This document shows positions 1 through 7,583 of a stretch of DNA of 43,617 nt, in pieces. Position numbers and translations under genes: made by a program. The notes under the pieces are model-generated. The model saw only the letters and a list, made by a program, of their open reading frames with translations. It searched no databases and was not told where the DNA came from. How positions within the stretch are numbered: the stretch's first letter is position 1; each line of letters opens with the position of its first letter. This DNA comes from Terriglobia bacterium (GTDB lineage Bacteria > Acidobacteriota > Terriglobia > Bryobacterales > Bryobacteraceae): assembly GCA_020073615.1 (NCBI GenBank), contig JAIQEX010000046.1, forward strand, positions 1 to 43,617, in the 5' to 3' direction.

Positions 1-403
1 GGAAGACGCGCAGATGCTCGGCGATCCACAGACGGTTCCCCTCGCGCCGCAGGATCTCCACTCCCTTGTTGCCGGGGACGAAACGCGGCCGCGATTCGAA
101 GTCCGTTACTACGCTCCACACCTCTTGTGGTGGATACGGAATGACCGCCGACGCTTCGTTCGTGCTCTGCATGCCGTTGCCGGAGCGCGAGTCGCTGGTC
201 GTCGTCGTGACTACCTTGCCCTGCATGAGTGCCTGCCAGTCTGCATCGCTGTACCCGTGGCGCAGCTGCGGCAGGTCGACCCGGCATCCGATACACACGG
301 GAGGCGTCGGCGCTGCGGGCGGAAAGCCTTCCACGTTCAATTGGGCGGCGAGCACCAATGGCAAGAAGGCGGGAACGTATACGTGCAACCCGGGGCGCGG
401 CAC
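1..403 (-). CDS. Exported START/SRPBCC-fold protein (3' end outside window)
   Basis: The frame is open from the window edge to a GTG at 403 and gives at least 134 residues. The start was chosen because it places a short hydrophobic stretch (AFLPLVLAA, about residues 11-19) at the N terminus like a signal peptide. No good ribosome site precedes it. Next come a CIGC cysteine pair, a polar linker and a segment with PYPPQEVWSVVTDFESRPRF and a following KGVEIL strand. That is the usual opening of the polyketide cyclase/START (SRPBCC) hydrophobic-ligand fold. The ligand cannot be told. The gene lies 48 bases downstream of the sigma-54-type activator on the same strand, so the two may be cotranscribed. 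The same frame is open back to the activator's stop, so a non-standard upstream start is possible. The domain call is by pattern only. Confidence 0.6.
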   Translation of the reverse strand, partial: MPRPGLHVYVPAFLPLVLAAQLNVEGFPPAAPTPPVCIGCRVDLPQLRHGYSDADWQALMQGKVVTTTTSDSRSGNGMQSTNEASAVIPYPPQEVWSVVTDFESRPRFVPGNKGVEILRREGNRLWIAEHLRVF

Positions 404-451
404 GCCATGCTTATAGCGCGCCCCGCGCAGCGCACAAAACGCACGCAGAAG

Positions 452-2014
452 TCAGCGATCGCGCCGGTAGGCCGTGGCGTCGATGCCGTAGTCCGCCAGC
501 TTCACTTGCAGGTGCTGGCGGTACATGCCCATCTCTTCCGCCGCCTTCGAGATGTTGCCACGGTGGCGCTCGAGCGCCTCGCAGATGAACTGGCGTTCGA
601 AGCGCTCGATGACCCGCTGCTTCGCCTCGCGGAAGTGGCCGGACCGGCCGTCCTCAGACGCATCTTCAGCGCTGACTACGGCCGCCGCCAGAGACGGGAA
701 GTCGCTGAGCTGTATCTCCGGCCCCGAGGACAGCACCACAGCTTGCTCGATGGCATGCTCCAACTCGCGCACATTGCCCTTCCACTCCGCCGCCAGCAAC
801 GCCCGATACGCTTCCGGGGCGACTCGTTTGGGTTCGCGTTGCAGACGCGAGGCACTGCTGCGCAGGAAGTGCTCGATGAGGATCGGCACATCTTCGGGCC
901 GCTCGCGCAGCCCGGGCAGGGCAATCGGCACGACCTTCAGACGGTAGTAGAGATCCTCGCGGAAGCTGCCGTCCTGCACTTTGGCTTCGAGGTCTTGGTT
1001 CGTGGCGGCGATGACGCGGACATCGACCTTGATGGTGCGGTTGCCGCCGACCCGTTCGAACTCGCGCTCCTGCAACACGCGCAGGATCTTGGCCTGGGCG
1101 GCCAGGCTGAGGTCGGCGATCTCGTCCAGGAAGAGCGTCCCGCCGTCGGCCTTTTCAATGTGGCCGACGCGCGATTGCACGCCCGTGGCGACGCCCTTTT
1201 CGATCCCGAACAGCTCGCTTTCCACCAGGGTATCGGGCAGCGCCGCGCAGTTCAGCGCCACGAACCCGCGCCGCGCCCGCGGGCTGGTGTAGTGGACCGC
1301 CTTGGCCACCAGCTCCTTGCCGGTACCGCTTTCGCCGGTGATGAGCACGTTGACTGCGCTGTCGCGGATGCGCTCCACCAGGCGGACCACCTGCTGGATC
1401 TTCGGTCCCACCCCGATGATGCCGTGGGTGGAGTACTTGCTCTCGACCTCCCGCAAAAGGTTCGCGTTCTGCTGCGCCAGCTCGTCCTGGTTGCGCCGCA
1501 ATTCGCCGATCAACTGGGCGGTCTCGACGGCAATGGCCGCGTGCGACGCCAGCGCCTCCAGCGCCGCCTCGTCGCGCGGGCCGAAAGCTCCGATGCGCTT
1601 GTTCAGGGCCTCGAAGGCGCCGACGATCTGGCCGCTCTGGTTGCGCACCGGGACCGCCAGCACGTTGCGCGTGCGGTACCCGGTCTGGTCGTCAATGGCG
1701 GTATAGAACTGCGGATGGCTGTAGGCGTCGGGCACGTTGACGGGGTTGCCCGTGAGCACCGCCTGGCCGACAATTCCGAAGCGGGCGTCGAAGCGCAGAA
1801 TCTCTTCGCTGCCGAGGGCGACCTTGGACCACAGCTCGTTGCGCTGGCGGTCGAGCAGGAAAATGCTGGCGCGGTCGCAATCCAGGAAATTGGTGGCCTC
1901 ATGGGCCATAAGATCGAGCAGCGCCCCGAGATCCCGCTCCGAGTTCATCTTCTGGCAGATGCCCAGGATGGCGGCCAGCTTCTCGTGCAGATCGGCCTGC
2001 GAGGACGACGCCAT
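452..2014 (-). CDS. GAF-AAA+-Fis sigma-54-type transcriptional activator with altered GAFTGA loop
   Basis: A 520-residue protein. An N-terminal GAF sensor domain spans about residues 20-170, followed by a short coiled linker and an AAA+ domain (about 200-430) with Walker A GESGTGKE (227-234), Walker B FLDEI (295-299) and arginine-rich FREDLYYRL near 351. The C-terminal Fis-type helix-turn-helix contains GNISKAAEEMGM. This is the architecture of NifA/FhlA-like bacterial enhancer-binding proteins, which remodel RNA polymerase-sigma-54. The loop that normally reads GAFTGA and touches sigma-54 reads GVATGV here (274-279), preceded by ELFGIEKG instead of ELFGHEKG. Either this is a divergent subfamily with its own loop or the protein no longer opens sigma-54 complexes. 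There is no receiver domain, so the signal is probably a small ligand or redox state bound by GAF. ATG start at 2014; GAAG lies further upstream. Confidence 0.92.
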   Translation of the reverse strand: MASSSQADLHEKLAAILGICQKMNSERDLGALLDLMAHEATNFLDCDRASIFLLDRQRNELWSKVALGSEEILRFDARFGIVGQAVLTGNPVNVPDAYSHPQFYTAIDDQTGYRTRNVLAVPVRNQSGQIVGAFEALNKRIGAFGPRDEAALEALASHAAIAVETAQLIGELRRNQDELAQQNANLLREVESKYSTHGIIGVGPKIQQVVRLVERIRDSAVNVLITGESGTGKELVAKAVHYTSPRARRGFVALNCAALPDTLVESELFGIEKGVATGVQSRVGHIEKADGGTLFLDEIADLSLAAQAKILRVLQEREFERVGGNRTIKVDVRVIAATNQDLEAKVQDGSFREDLYYRLKVVPIALPGLRERPEDVPILIEHFLRSSASRLQREPKRVAPEAYRALLAAEWKGNVRELEHAIEQAVVLSSGPEIQLSDFPSLAAAVVSAEDASEDGRSGHFREAKQRVIERFERQFICEALERHRGNISKAAEEMGMYRQHLQVKLADYGIDATAYRRDR

Positions 2015-2047
2015 GCGGTTCCAGTTTACAACATTGACGGGCCAGGT

Positions 2048-2101
2048 GTCTACAAAGTAGACAGATAGACTACGGGATTTACCTGTGTCCAGGGTCTAGA
2101 C
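2048..2101. promoter_or_regulatory. Cluster of TAGAC/GTCTA inverted half-sites (candidate operator)
   Basis: An inverted repeat GTCTAC-AAA-GTAGAC occupies 2048-2062, another TAGAC starts at 2066, and a perfect palindrome GTCTAGAC sits at 2094-2101. The cluster begins 34 bases before the activator start codon, where an autoregulatory operator or upstream activator site would be expected. The repeats are seen directly; binding by the neighbouring activator is inference. Confidence 0.4.
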
Positions 2102-2156
2102 AGGAGGGCTGCTGAGAAACTCATAGAAAGATAAGGCTGTACTGGCGGCCAGAAGG

Positions 2157-2173
2157 TGGCACCACTCATGCTT
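2157..2173 (+). promoter_or_regulatory. Sigma-54-type -24/-12 promoter candidate
   Basis: TGGCAC at 2157-2162 is followed by ATGCTT with the diagnostic GG-N10-GC spacing (GG 2158-2159, GC 2170-2171). This matches the TGGCAC half of the sigma-54 consensus exactly and the TTGC half with one change. It points toward the pseudo-receiver gene 210 bases downstream and lies beside a gene for a sigma-54-type activator. The long leader is a point against it. Confidence 0.4.
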
Positions 2174-2382
2174 ACCTTAAGAGATGGGGAACAAGTAACC
2201 CCTTTTCGGAGGCGGATCGAGGCGGATGGCCCCGGGGTCATCCGCATTGGTCCTCGCCGCCGGGCGCCGAGGTGTGTTCTTTTGCTTCGGTGGCCCATTT
2301 GCGTCTTGCGCTGGCGGGCAGTCGGCTATACACTGCTGATGGGGCTCCCTAAATTGTCTGCCAACCAGGATTCTCCTTACCC

Positions 2383-2829
2383 TTGAAAAAACCGATCTCC
2401 GTGGCTCAATCCGCTTCCGCCGGCGAACCCGTAACGGTCTTGACTGTGGCGGCACGCGGAGACTTGGCCCGCCTGGATAGCATCCTCGGCCACAGCCGCT
2501 GGACTCTCCTGGGCGCCGCGACCCTGACGGAGGCGCGCGCCCTGCTGCGCCGTCTGCCGTCGGTAGTTCTCATTTGCGAAGCAGTGCTGCCGGACGGCAC
2601 GTGGCGAGATTTACTCCAGTACACTTTGCATTTGCCGGTACCGCCGCCCGTGATTGTCACCGCCGATCAGGCCGACGATTATTTGTGGATGGAGGTGCTG
2701 AACGGAGGAGGCTACAACGTGCTGGGCAAGCCATTCTCCGAGCAGGAGGTGTACCGCATGGTGAGCACGGCCTGGCTGCACCGCCTCGACATGGCGCACG
2801 CGGGGGCGCGCGCCGCGGGCGCCGGGTAA
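2383..2829 (+). CDS. Stand-alone pseudo-receiver (response-regulator fold, phosphosite lost)
   Basis: 148 residues with TTG start at 2383. The fold pattern is that of a CheY-like receiver: beta-strand VTVLTVAARGD (17-27), strand VVLICEAVLPDG (61-72), strand VIVTAD (90-95) and the LGKPF loop (114-118). The conserved Thr93 and Lys116 are kept. The acidic pair after the first strand is replaced by Ala23-Ala24, and the phospho-accepting Asp is Glu66. Such a protein should not be phosphorylated by the normal route and may be locked in one state or respond to protein partners. A non-conserved alanine/glycine-rich tail follows residue 135. The next gene, OsmC-like, starts four bases downstream, so they form an operon. 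The upstream region has a sigma-54-type promoter candidate. Receiver assignment is good; function is unknown. Confidence 0.75.
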   Translation: MKKPISVAQSASAGEPVTVLTVAARGDLARLDSILGHSRWTLLGAATLTEARALLRRLPSVVLICEAVLPDGTWRDLLQYTLHLPVPPPVIVTADQADDYLWMEVLNGGGYNVLGKPFSEQEVYRMVSTAWLHRLDMAHAGARAAGAG

Positions 2830-2833
2830 GTTC

Positions 2834-3316
2834 TTGCGCCGGCACTCGTACCGCATCACCAATCGATGGACCGGCAACCTGGGCACGGGTACCTCGGCTT
2901 ACGGCGCGTATAGCCGCGCGCACGAGCTGCACGCGGATGGTAAGTCCGCGGCGATCACAGGCTCGTCGGATCCGTTGTTTCGCGGGGACCGGAAGCGCTA
3001 CAACCCCGAAGAACTGCTGGTAGGCGCGCTCTCCGCCTGTCATATGCTGTGGGTACTCCACCTGTGCGCCGACGCCGGCATCGTGGTCACCGAATACCAT
3101 GACGAAGCATCGGGCGAAATGGTGGAGCACGAGGATGGCTCCGGCGAATTCACCAGCGTCGTGCTGCGCCCGCGCATGACCATCGCCGACGCCGCCCGCA
3201 TCCCCGACGCCCTGGCCATTCACCACCGCGCGCACGAGGTCTGCGCCCTGGCGCGGTCCGTGAACTTCCCCGTCACCCACGAGCCGACGGTAGTTACAGG
3301 CGTGAGTAACCCGTAA
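2834..3316 (+). CDS. OsmC family peroxidase-like protein
   Basis: 160 residues from a TTG at 2834, a start that fits the family N terminus with RWTGNLGTGTSAY (11-23). OsmC/Ohr proteins reduce organic hydroperoxides with two cysteines. Both expected positions are present: Cys69 in LSACHMLW and Cys137 in HEVCALARSVNFPV. An extra Cys78 follows in LHLCADAG. Length and motifs match the OsmC-like subgroup whose first motif is SACHMLW rather than classical Ohr. The protein is cytoplasmic, without a signal. It follows the pseudo-receiver by four bases and is probably translated from the same transcript, which suggests an oxidative-stress context for that regulator. Confidence 0.9.
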   Translation: MRRHSYRITNRWTGNLGTGTSAYGAYSRAHELHADGKSAAITGSSDPLFRGDRKRYNPEELLVGALSACHMLWVLHLCADAGIVVTEYHDEASGEMVEHEDGSGEFTSVVLRPRMTIADAARIPDALAIHHRAHEVCALARSVNFPVTHEPTVVTGVSNP

Positions 3317-3349
3317 GTAATACCCCTGTGGGGAGTGGTGAGGCGAATC

Positions 3350-3383
3350 GGTACCTGATCAGTACCAACCGTCTTTCGGTACG
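3350..3383. repeat. Three GGTAC half-sites around an imperfect palindrome
   Basis: GGTAC at 3350, its inverse GTACC at 3362-3366 (flanking TGATCA) and a third GGTAC at 3379-3383 lie within 34 bases, 45 bases ahead of the PEP-CTERM gene start. The spacing suggests an operator for that gene. Nothing identifies the binding protein. A small CCCC-TGT-GGGG hairpin near 3324-3334, just after the OsmC stop, has no U-tract and is a weak terminator at best. Confidence 0.3.
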
Positions 3384-3427
3384 ATAGTCCCCTTCACAAG
3401 ACGTGCGACAACACTTACCGTCGAGTC

Positions 3428-4258
3428 ATGAGGAACTTATTACTGGGTTTGCTCGTGTTCGCGGCGATGTGCCCGGCCGCCACAATTATCGATATTTTCC
3501 ATGAGAATCAGGCCACCTGCGTCTTCTCCGGGACTCCTCTTTGCGACGTGGTCGGCACTGAGCCGACCTATGACATTGAAAAAGCGGACGTCTCGATAAG
3601 CGGCGGCACGGCGAAGGTGACGCTGTTCTTCAACACAATTGGCCTGACGGGGACGGGAAGCGGGCTGGCCCTGACTAGCTTTGTGGATGACGGTGTTACG
3701 TTGCGGGTGGGGGACCTTTTCTTCTATAATCCGGGCGACCCAACCAGTCTCCTATACGGAGTTCCGCTGTTGAGCCACGACGGATTTCTGGCGGGTAATC
3801 TCTACCAGATTACCGGGAACATTGGGGTGGAGACAGCCCAAGCGGCGCTCAATAACATCAACGCTTATTATCGTAACAACGAGATGGTCCTGATGACCTA
3901 CAGCGGAACCGGTGCTCCGGCGCCGGCGGCGATCGGCCAGCCGGTGACGGTTACGGGGAGCGGCGACGGCATCAGCCACGCAAGCTACGCCGTGACGCTG
4001 CAAGTTCCCGCCTCTGGGGAATTCGGGGACAGCGTGATGGCCAACGGGGTGGTGGGGATACAGTTTTCGTCGGCAATCTGCGGCAACGACGTAATTCAGG
4101 GCGCGGCCACCGCCAACCCCGAACCGCAGACGCTGCTGCTTCTCGCCGGCGGGCTGGGCATGCTGTGCCTGTGGCGGCGCCGCGCTTATTTCACGGTAGC
4201 GCGCAGGGCGCCGGTCGAAATTCCCCCATCCACCAGCAGAGTCTGGCCGGTGAGGTAG
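3428..4258 (+). CDS. PEP-CTERM sorting-signal exported protein
   Basis: 276 residues. A signal peptide (MRNLLLGLLVFAAMCPAA, residues 1-18) precedes a beta-rich mature region of low complexity. Near the C terminus is the full PEP-CTERM signature: NPEPQT, then the hydrophobic stretch LLLLAGGLGMLCL and the basic cluster WRRR. Exosortase recognises this signal, cleaves it and places the protein at the outer surface, often with exopolysaccharide. Proteins of this class normally stop within a few residues of the arginine cluster; here 25 further residues follow, read from the antisense strand of the SDR gene over 73 bases (4186-4258). A lost stop codon is the simplest explanation. The function of the mature domain is not recognisable. 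No exosortase lies in the window. Confidence 0.85.
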   Translation: MRNLLLGLLVFAAMCPAATIIDIFHENQATCVFSGTPLCDVVGTEPTYDIEKADVSISGGTAKVTLFFNTIGLTGTGSGLALTSFVDDGVTLRVGDLFFYNPGDPTSLLYGVPLLSHDGFLAGNLYQITGNIGVETAQAALNNINAYYRNNEMVLMTYSGTGAPAPAAIGQPVTVTGSGDGISHASYAVTLQVPASGEFGDSVMANGVVGIQFSSAICGNDVIQGAATANPEPQTLLLLAGGLGMLCLWRRRAYFTVARRAPVEIPPSTSRVWPVR

Positions 4259-4974
4259 GCGCTCGCTTCCGAAGCCAGGAACACCACGGCGCCATCCAGA
4301 TCGGCCGGCGCGCCGGGGCGTTTCAGGGGAATGCGGTCGCACAAGTACCGGACCCATTCCGGGTCTTCGTACAGCACCGCGTTCTGGGCCGTGCGGAACC
4401 AGCCCGGCGCCAGGCAGTTGACGGTGATGCCGTGAATGCCCCAATCGTCGGCCAGGCTCATGGTCATCTGCTTCACCCCGCCGCGGCTGGCACAGTACGG
4501 TGTGATTCCGGCGTAGCCAAAGACCGACGTGACCGACCCGATATTGACGATGCGCCCGTAGCGCCGCGGGATCATCGACATTCGGGCCACGGCCTGGGCC
4601 ACGAAGAACGAGCCGCGCAGGTTGGTGTCGAGCACCAGGTTCCAATCGTCCCAGGCCACATCGACGGCCGCTTTGCGCACGTTGCAGCCCGCGTTGTTGA
4701 TCAGGATGTCGATGTGGCCGTAGTGCTCGACGGCGGCCGTGGCCGTCTGCTGGATGCTGTCGAAGCTGCGCACGTCGAGCGCCAGCGCGAGCGCGCGGCG
4801 GCCGAGCGCTTCGATCTCGCGGCGGAAGGCGTCGAGCGAGGCGGCGCGCCGGCTGGTGATGGCCAGGTCGGCGCCGGCGCGGGCCAGGGCGCGGGCCATG
4901 TACTGGCCCAGGCCGCGGCTGGCGCCGGTGACCAGCGCCACCTTGCCGGTGAGATCGAACAGCGATTCGCTCAT
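4186..4974 (-). CDS. SDR-family oxidoreductase (YxxxR variant)
   Basis: 262 residues; the ATG at 4974 overlaps the stop of the upstream alcohol dehydrogenase (ATGA), giving an internal operon start. It is a classical short-chain dehydrogenase: TGASRGLG cofactor motif (16-23), NNAG (93-96), serines 147 and 150 and Tyr160. The usual catalytic lysine of YxxxK is Arg164 (YCASR). The C-terminal APGWFRT and VDGG segments are typical of gluconate-5-dehydrogenase/3-oxoacyl-reductase-like SDRs. With the preceding zinc dehydrogenase it probably forms a sugar or polyol oxidation pair; the substrate is not determined. The 3' end overlaps the convergent PEP-CTERM gene by 73 bases. Confidence 0.88.
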   Translation of the reverse strand: MSESLFDLTGKVALVTGASRGLGQYMARALARAGADLAITSRRAASLDAFRREIEALGRRALALALDVRSFDSIQQTATAAVEHYGHIDILINNAGCNVRKAAVDVAWDDWNLVLDTNLRGSFFVAQAVARMSMIPRRYGRIVNIGSVTSVFGYAGITPYCASRGGVKQMTMSLADDWGIHGITVNCLAPGWFRTAQNAVLYEDPEWVRYLCDRIPLKRPGAPADLDGAVVFLASEASAYLTGQTLLVDGGISTGALRATVK

Positions 4975-5975
4975 GGCCGCAGGATCACTTTCATCAGGCC
5001 CGGTTCGTGGCGGTACAGCCGGTCGAACCATGCCGGCCCCTCGGCCAGCGGCGCCACGGCACTGATGAGCGGGTCCACCTGGATCGCGCCCGTGGCCATC
5101 ATCTCCATGGCGGCCGGGTATTCGCCGCTTGAAGCGCAAGAACCCTGCACGCGAATCTGCCTGGTGACCACCGCCTGTAAGGGAAACTCGACGTGAGCGG
5201 CGAGGTTGCCGACCAGCGTCACGGCCCCGCCCTTGCGCACACAGGCGAGCGCGGCCGCCACCGGTTCGCTCGCGCCCACACACTCGATGGCGGCATCCAG
5301 GTCGCGGACCGCGCCCGCATCCGCGGCGTTGGCCGTCGCGGTAGCGCCCAATTGCCGGGCCAGGCGCAGCCGTTGTTCGTTGGTATCGATGGCTACCACG
5401 CGCGCGCAGCCGGCGTGGCGCAGCGCCTGGACAACGAGCAGTCCGATCATCCCGCTGCCCACCACCGCCACAGAATCCTGGGGCCGCAGGGGCGTCAGCG
5501 CCACAGCGTGGATGGCCACGGAGACGGCTTCGATGAGGGCCGCCTGCTCGAAGGTGAGATTGTCCGGGAGCCGGTAGACGATCGGGCGCGGCACGGCGAT
5601 GTACTCGGCGAACGCACCGTGCCGGCGGTAGGGGCCGGGCGAGACGCCCAGCACCTCGCGGTGGTCGCACAGATTCGCTTCGCCGCGCGCGCAGTACGGG
5701 CAATGGCCGCAGGAGATGGTGGAATCGAAGGTGACGCGGTCGCCCACACGCAGATCGGAGACGCCGCTGCCCACGGCGGCCACTTCGCCGGCCGCTTCGT
5801 GGCCCATGACCAGCGGCGGAATGCGGCGTCCGGTGGCGCCGTCGAGGCCGTGCACATCGCTGCCGCAGATGCCGCAGGCGCGCACGCGCACCAGCACGTC
5901 GCCGGCAGCGATGGCGGGCTCCGCCATCTGGACCAGCTCCAGCTTCATGTAGTCACGCAGCAGCAGGGCGTTCAT
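4971..5975 (-). CDS. Zinc-dependent medium-chain alcohol/polyol dehydrogenase
   Basis: 334 residues. The catalytic zinc ligands Cys37 (ACGICGSD) and His59-Glu60 (GHE) are present, as are the four structural-zinc cysteines 89, 92, 95 and 103 (CGHCPYC...C). A Rossmann motif GSGMIG follows, with an Asp after the second strand (AIDTNE) that favours NAD over NADP. The nearest families are threonine, sorbitol and galactitol-phosphate dehydrogenases. The downstream SDR start overlaps its stop, so the two enzymes are translationally coupled and likely act in sequence on the same carbohydrate. The gene is divergent from the membrane protein at 6042, with only 66 bases between them for both promoters. 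Confidence 0.92.
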   Translation of the reverse strand: MNALLLRDYMKLELVQMAEPAIAAGDVLVRVRACGICGSDVHGLDGATGRRIPPLVMGHEAAGEVAAVGSGVSDLRVGDRVTFDSTISCGHCPYCARGEANLCDHREVLGVSPGPYRRHGAFAEYIAVPRPIVYRLPDNLTFEQAALIEAVSVAIHAVALTPLRPQDSVAVVGSGMIGLLVVQALRHAGCARVVAIDTNEQRLRLARQLGATATANAADAGAVRDLDAAIECVGASEPVAAALACVRKGGAVTLVGNLAAHVEFPLQAVVTRQIRVQGSCASSGEYPAAMEMMATGAIQVDPLISAVAPLAEGPAWFDRLYRHEPGLMKVILRP

Positions 5976-6041
5976 GGAGAAGGTCTATCATCGCATAGGC
6001 TTCGGGAACCTTCGAGCACGGGCCGGCGTCATACGTGTGCT

Positions 6042-7553
6042 GTGGCCCTGTTGGAGCCAGCCCGCCCGGATACCGGAGTGCAGGGCCGCCTCGCGCTTTT
6101 AGTGCAGGTGGCCAGCCTGTTGGCGACCGCTGTCGTCGTGTGGTTCGCCAACCTGGCGCCGCGGCTCCACTTTCAGACTCTGGGCAGCATCGTGGGGCAG
6201 GCCCTGGGATTCGCGTTGCTGGCGTGGGCCTGGAGCGCCGCCATCACTTTCGGGCTGTACGTTCTGATGCCCATAGCGGACCGCGCGGATATGATTCGCG
6301 CCGCCTTGCGCACCTCGGCGGTGGCCGTGTGGTTCGCCCCGGCGACCATTCTGCTGTCGCAGCTTTCGCCGGCCGCGCTGGCGGCGGCCCTGGTGCTGGT
6401 GGTCAGCGCCACTCGGTTGCTGTATGGGCAATGGCGGCAGATGCAGCCCGAGGTGGAGGAGCCGGGCATGGCCGCGCCATACGCGCCCGGTTCCTTCGCC
6501 GCGTGCCAGTTGCCGGAACGGAGGCCGTGGCGGGAGATGGCGCCCGGCCTGGCGGCGTCGCTCGCGATCCAGTCGGGTGTTGCCGCCGTCCTGATGCACT
6601 GGCCGCTGGCGGCCGCCGCCTTCTTCGCCATGGGCGCCGCCTTCCTGACGGCGTTTGCGATGGCCTCGGGGGCCGCCGGCCTGGGCCGGACGCAGAGCCT
6701 GCCGCGGGCGCTTCTCGGGGTGGCGATGACGCTGCTGCTGGCGGCCGGCATGACCGTGGGCGGTTCGCCCGGCTTGCTGACGCGCGGCGCCGGTTGGATC
6801 TGGGATCTGAACTCCCGCGGGAGGGCGGGGATGGGCTCGACGTGGCAAGCGGTGCTGCGCCGGCTCTTCTACCACGAGCAGCCCGTAGGGGCAGCGGGTT
6901 CCGAGGCGGAAAAGGCAACTCCTCCACCGGCTTCCGCCGCCGGCGATTTCCCCGGTGGCTTTCCCGGCGTAATCTTGTGGCCTGAAGTGAAGCCGGTGGC
7001 CACGCTGATCGCGCCTCTGCCCGCCGGCGGGAGCGGCATGGCGGCGCCGCTGCTGCGGCCTTTCAGCATTCCCTTCTCCGGGGAGTATTGGATGTATCGC
7101 TGGCCGTACGCGCGCCCTCCGCACGATTCCTTCCGCGAGAGAGGCAACCCCGCCGCGCTGGCCTTCAGCACTACGGACCACTCGCCGCTCCAGATGGAGG
7201 CGTACCACAAACTGGAGACGCCCATCGATTTGAAATGTTGCGGCAGGATTCAAGTGGAGATCTGGAATGCCGACCGCTACCCCGGCACGGTAACGCTGGA
7301 ACTGCTGCTGGTGAATACGGAGCGCTCTTCGGCGCTGTCGCAGAGCCTGGGGAATGCCCCCGTGACGTCGAAGGTGGACCTAGGCAAGGAGCCTCTCGTG
7401 GCGGTTCGCGAGACGCTGGAGTTTCCAATTCCCGCCGCCGCCCAGGCGGAGTTCGACGAGTTCCGGATCGTCTTCCATCGCGCCCGCGCGCGCCTGGACA
7501 AGAGCGCGAAGATCGCCATCGACCGCTTCGTGCTGGTGCCGCGGGCGATGTAG
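6042..7553 (+). CDS. Multi-pass membrane protein with soluble C-terminal domain, unknown function
   Basis: About 503 residues from a GTG at 6042; a TTG at 6051 is an alternative, and neither has a clear ribosome site. The open frame extends much further upstream but only as antisense of the dehydrogenase. The N-terminal half contains about six hydrophobic helices, for example LLVQVASLLATAVVVWFANL, GFALLAWAWSAAITFGLYVL, AALAAALVLVV, AAVLMHWPLAAAAFF and ALLGVAMTLLLAAGM. The C-terminal 200 residues are soluble and beta-rich, with PFSGEYWMYRWPYARPP, a pattern that resembles a carbohydrate-binding or lectin-like module, though I do not recognise a family. It ends 30 bases before hom. Confidence 0.75.
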   Translation: MALLEPARPDTGVQGRLALLVQVASLLATAVVVWFANLAPRLHFQTLGSIVGQALGFALLAWAWSAAITFGLYVLMPIADRADMIRAALRTSAVAVWFAPATILLSQLSPAALAAALVLVVSATRLLYGQWRQMQPEVEEPGMAAPYAPGSFAACQLPERRPWREMAPGLAASLAIQSGVAAVLMHWPLAAAAFFAMGAAFLTAFAMASGAAGLGRTQSLPRALLGVAMTLLLAAGMTVGGSPGLLTRGAGWIWDLNSRGRAGMGSTWQAVLRRLFYHEQPVGAAGSEAEKATPPPASAAGDFPGGFPGVILWPEVKPVATLIAPLPAGGSGMAAPLLRPFSIPFSGEYWMYRWPYARPPHDSFRERGNPAALAFSTTDHSPLQMEAYHKLETPIDLKCCGRIQVEIWNADRYPGTVTLELLLVNTERSSALSQSLGNAPVTSKVDLGKEPLVAVRETLEFPIPAAAQAEFDEFRIVFHRARARLDKSAKIAIDRFVLVPRAM

Positions 7554-7569
7554 CGCGCGAGCGCCCTGA

Positions 7570-7575
7570 TATCAT
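7570..7575 (+). promoter_or_regulatory. -10-like hexamer TATCAT close to the hom start
   Basis: TATCAT ends eight bases before the ATG of hom, so a start about seven bases downstream would give a transcript with almost no leader. No convincing -35 hexamer is seen. Confidence 0.3.
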
Positions 7576-7583
7576 AACCAAAT

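Larger units (their letters stand above)
2015..2382. other. 368-base divergent intergenic region
   Basis: It separates the minus-strand activator from the plus-strand pseudo-receiver. It holds a cluster of TAGAC half-sites next to the activator start and a sigma-54-type promoter candidate pointing at the pseudo-receiver (both listed separately). A weaker GG-N10-GC match also lies near 2313-2328. A 76-codon open frame at 2156-2386 has an arginine/proline-rich composition typical of a shadow frame and is not called. Confidence 0.6.

Noticed and set aside
14-2068. 684-codon plus-strand frame
   Set aside because: Runs antisense over the sigma-54-type activator and reads with low-complexity, arginine/histidine-rich composition; shadow of a GC-rich gene.
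2156-2386. 76-codon frame in the divergent spacer
   Set aside because: Arginine-rich, no ribosome site, and it covers the promoter candidates.
3324-3334. CCCC-TGT-GGGG hairpin as a terminator after the OsmC gene
   Set aside because: Four-pair stem with no T-tract; too weak to call.
5193-6041. Upstream extension of the membrane-protein frame
   Set aside because: It is only the antisense of the zinc dehydrogenase; hydrophobic helices begin after 6042.
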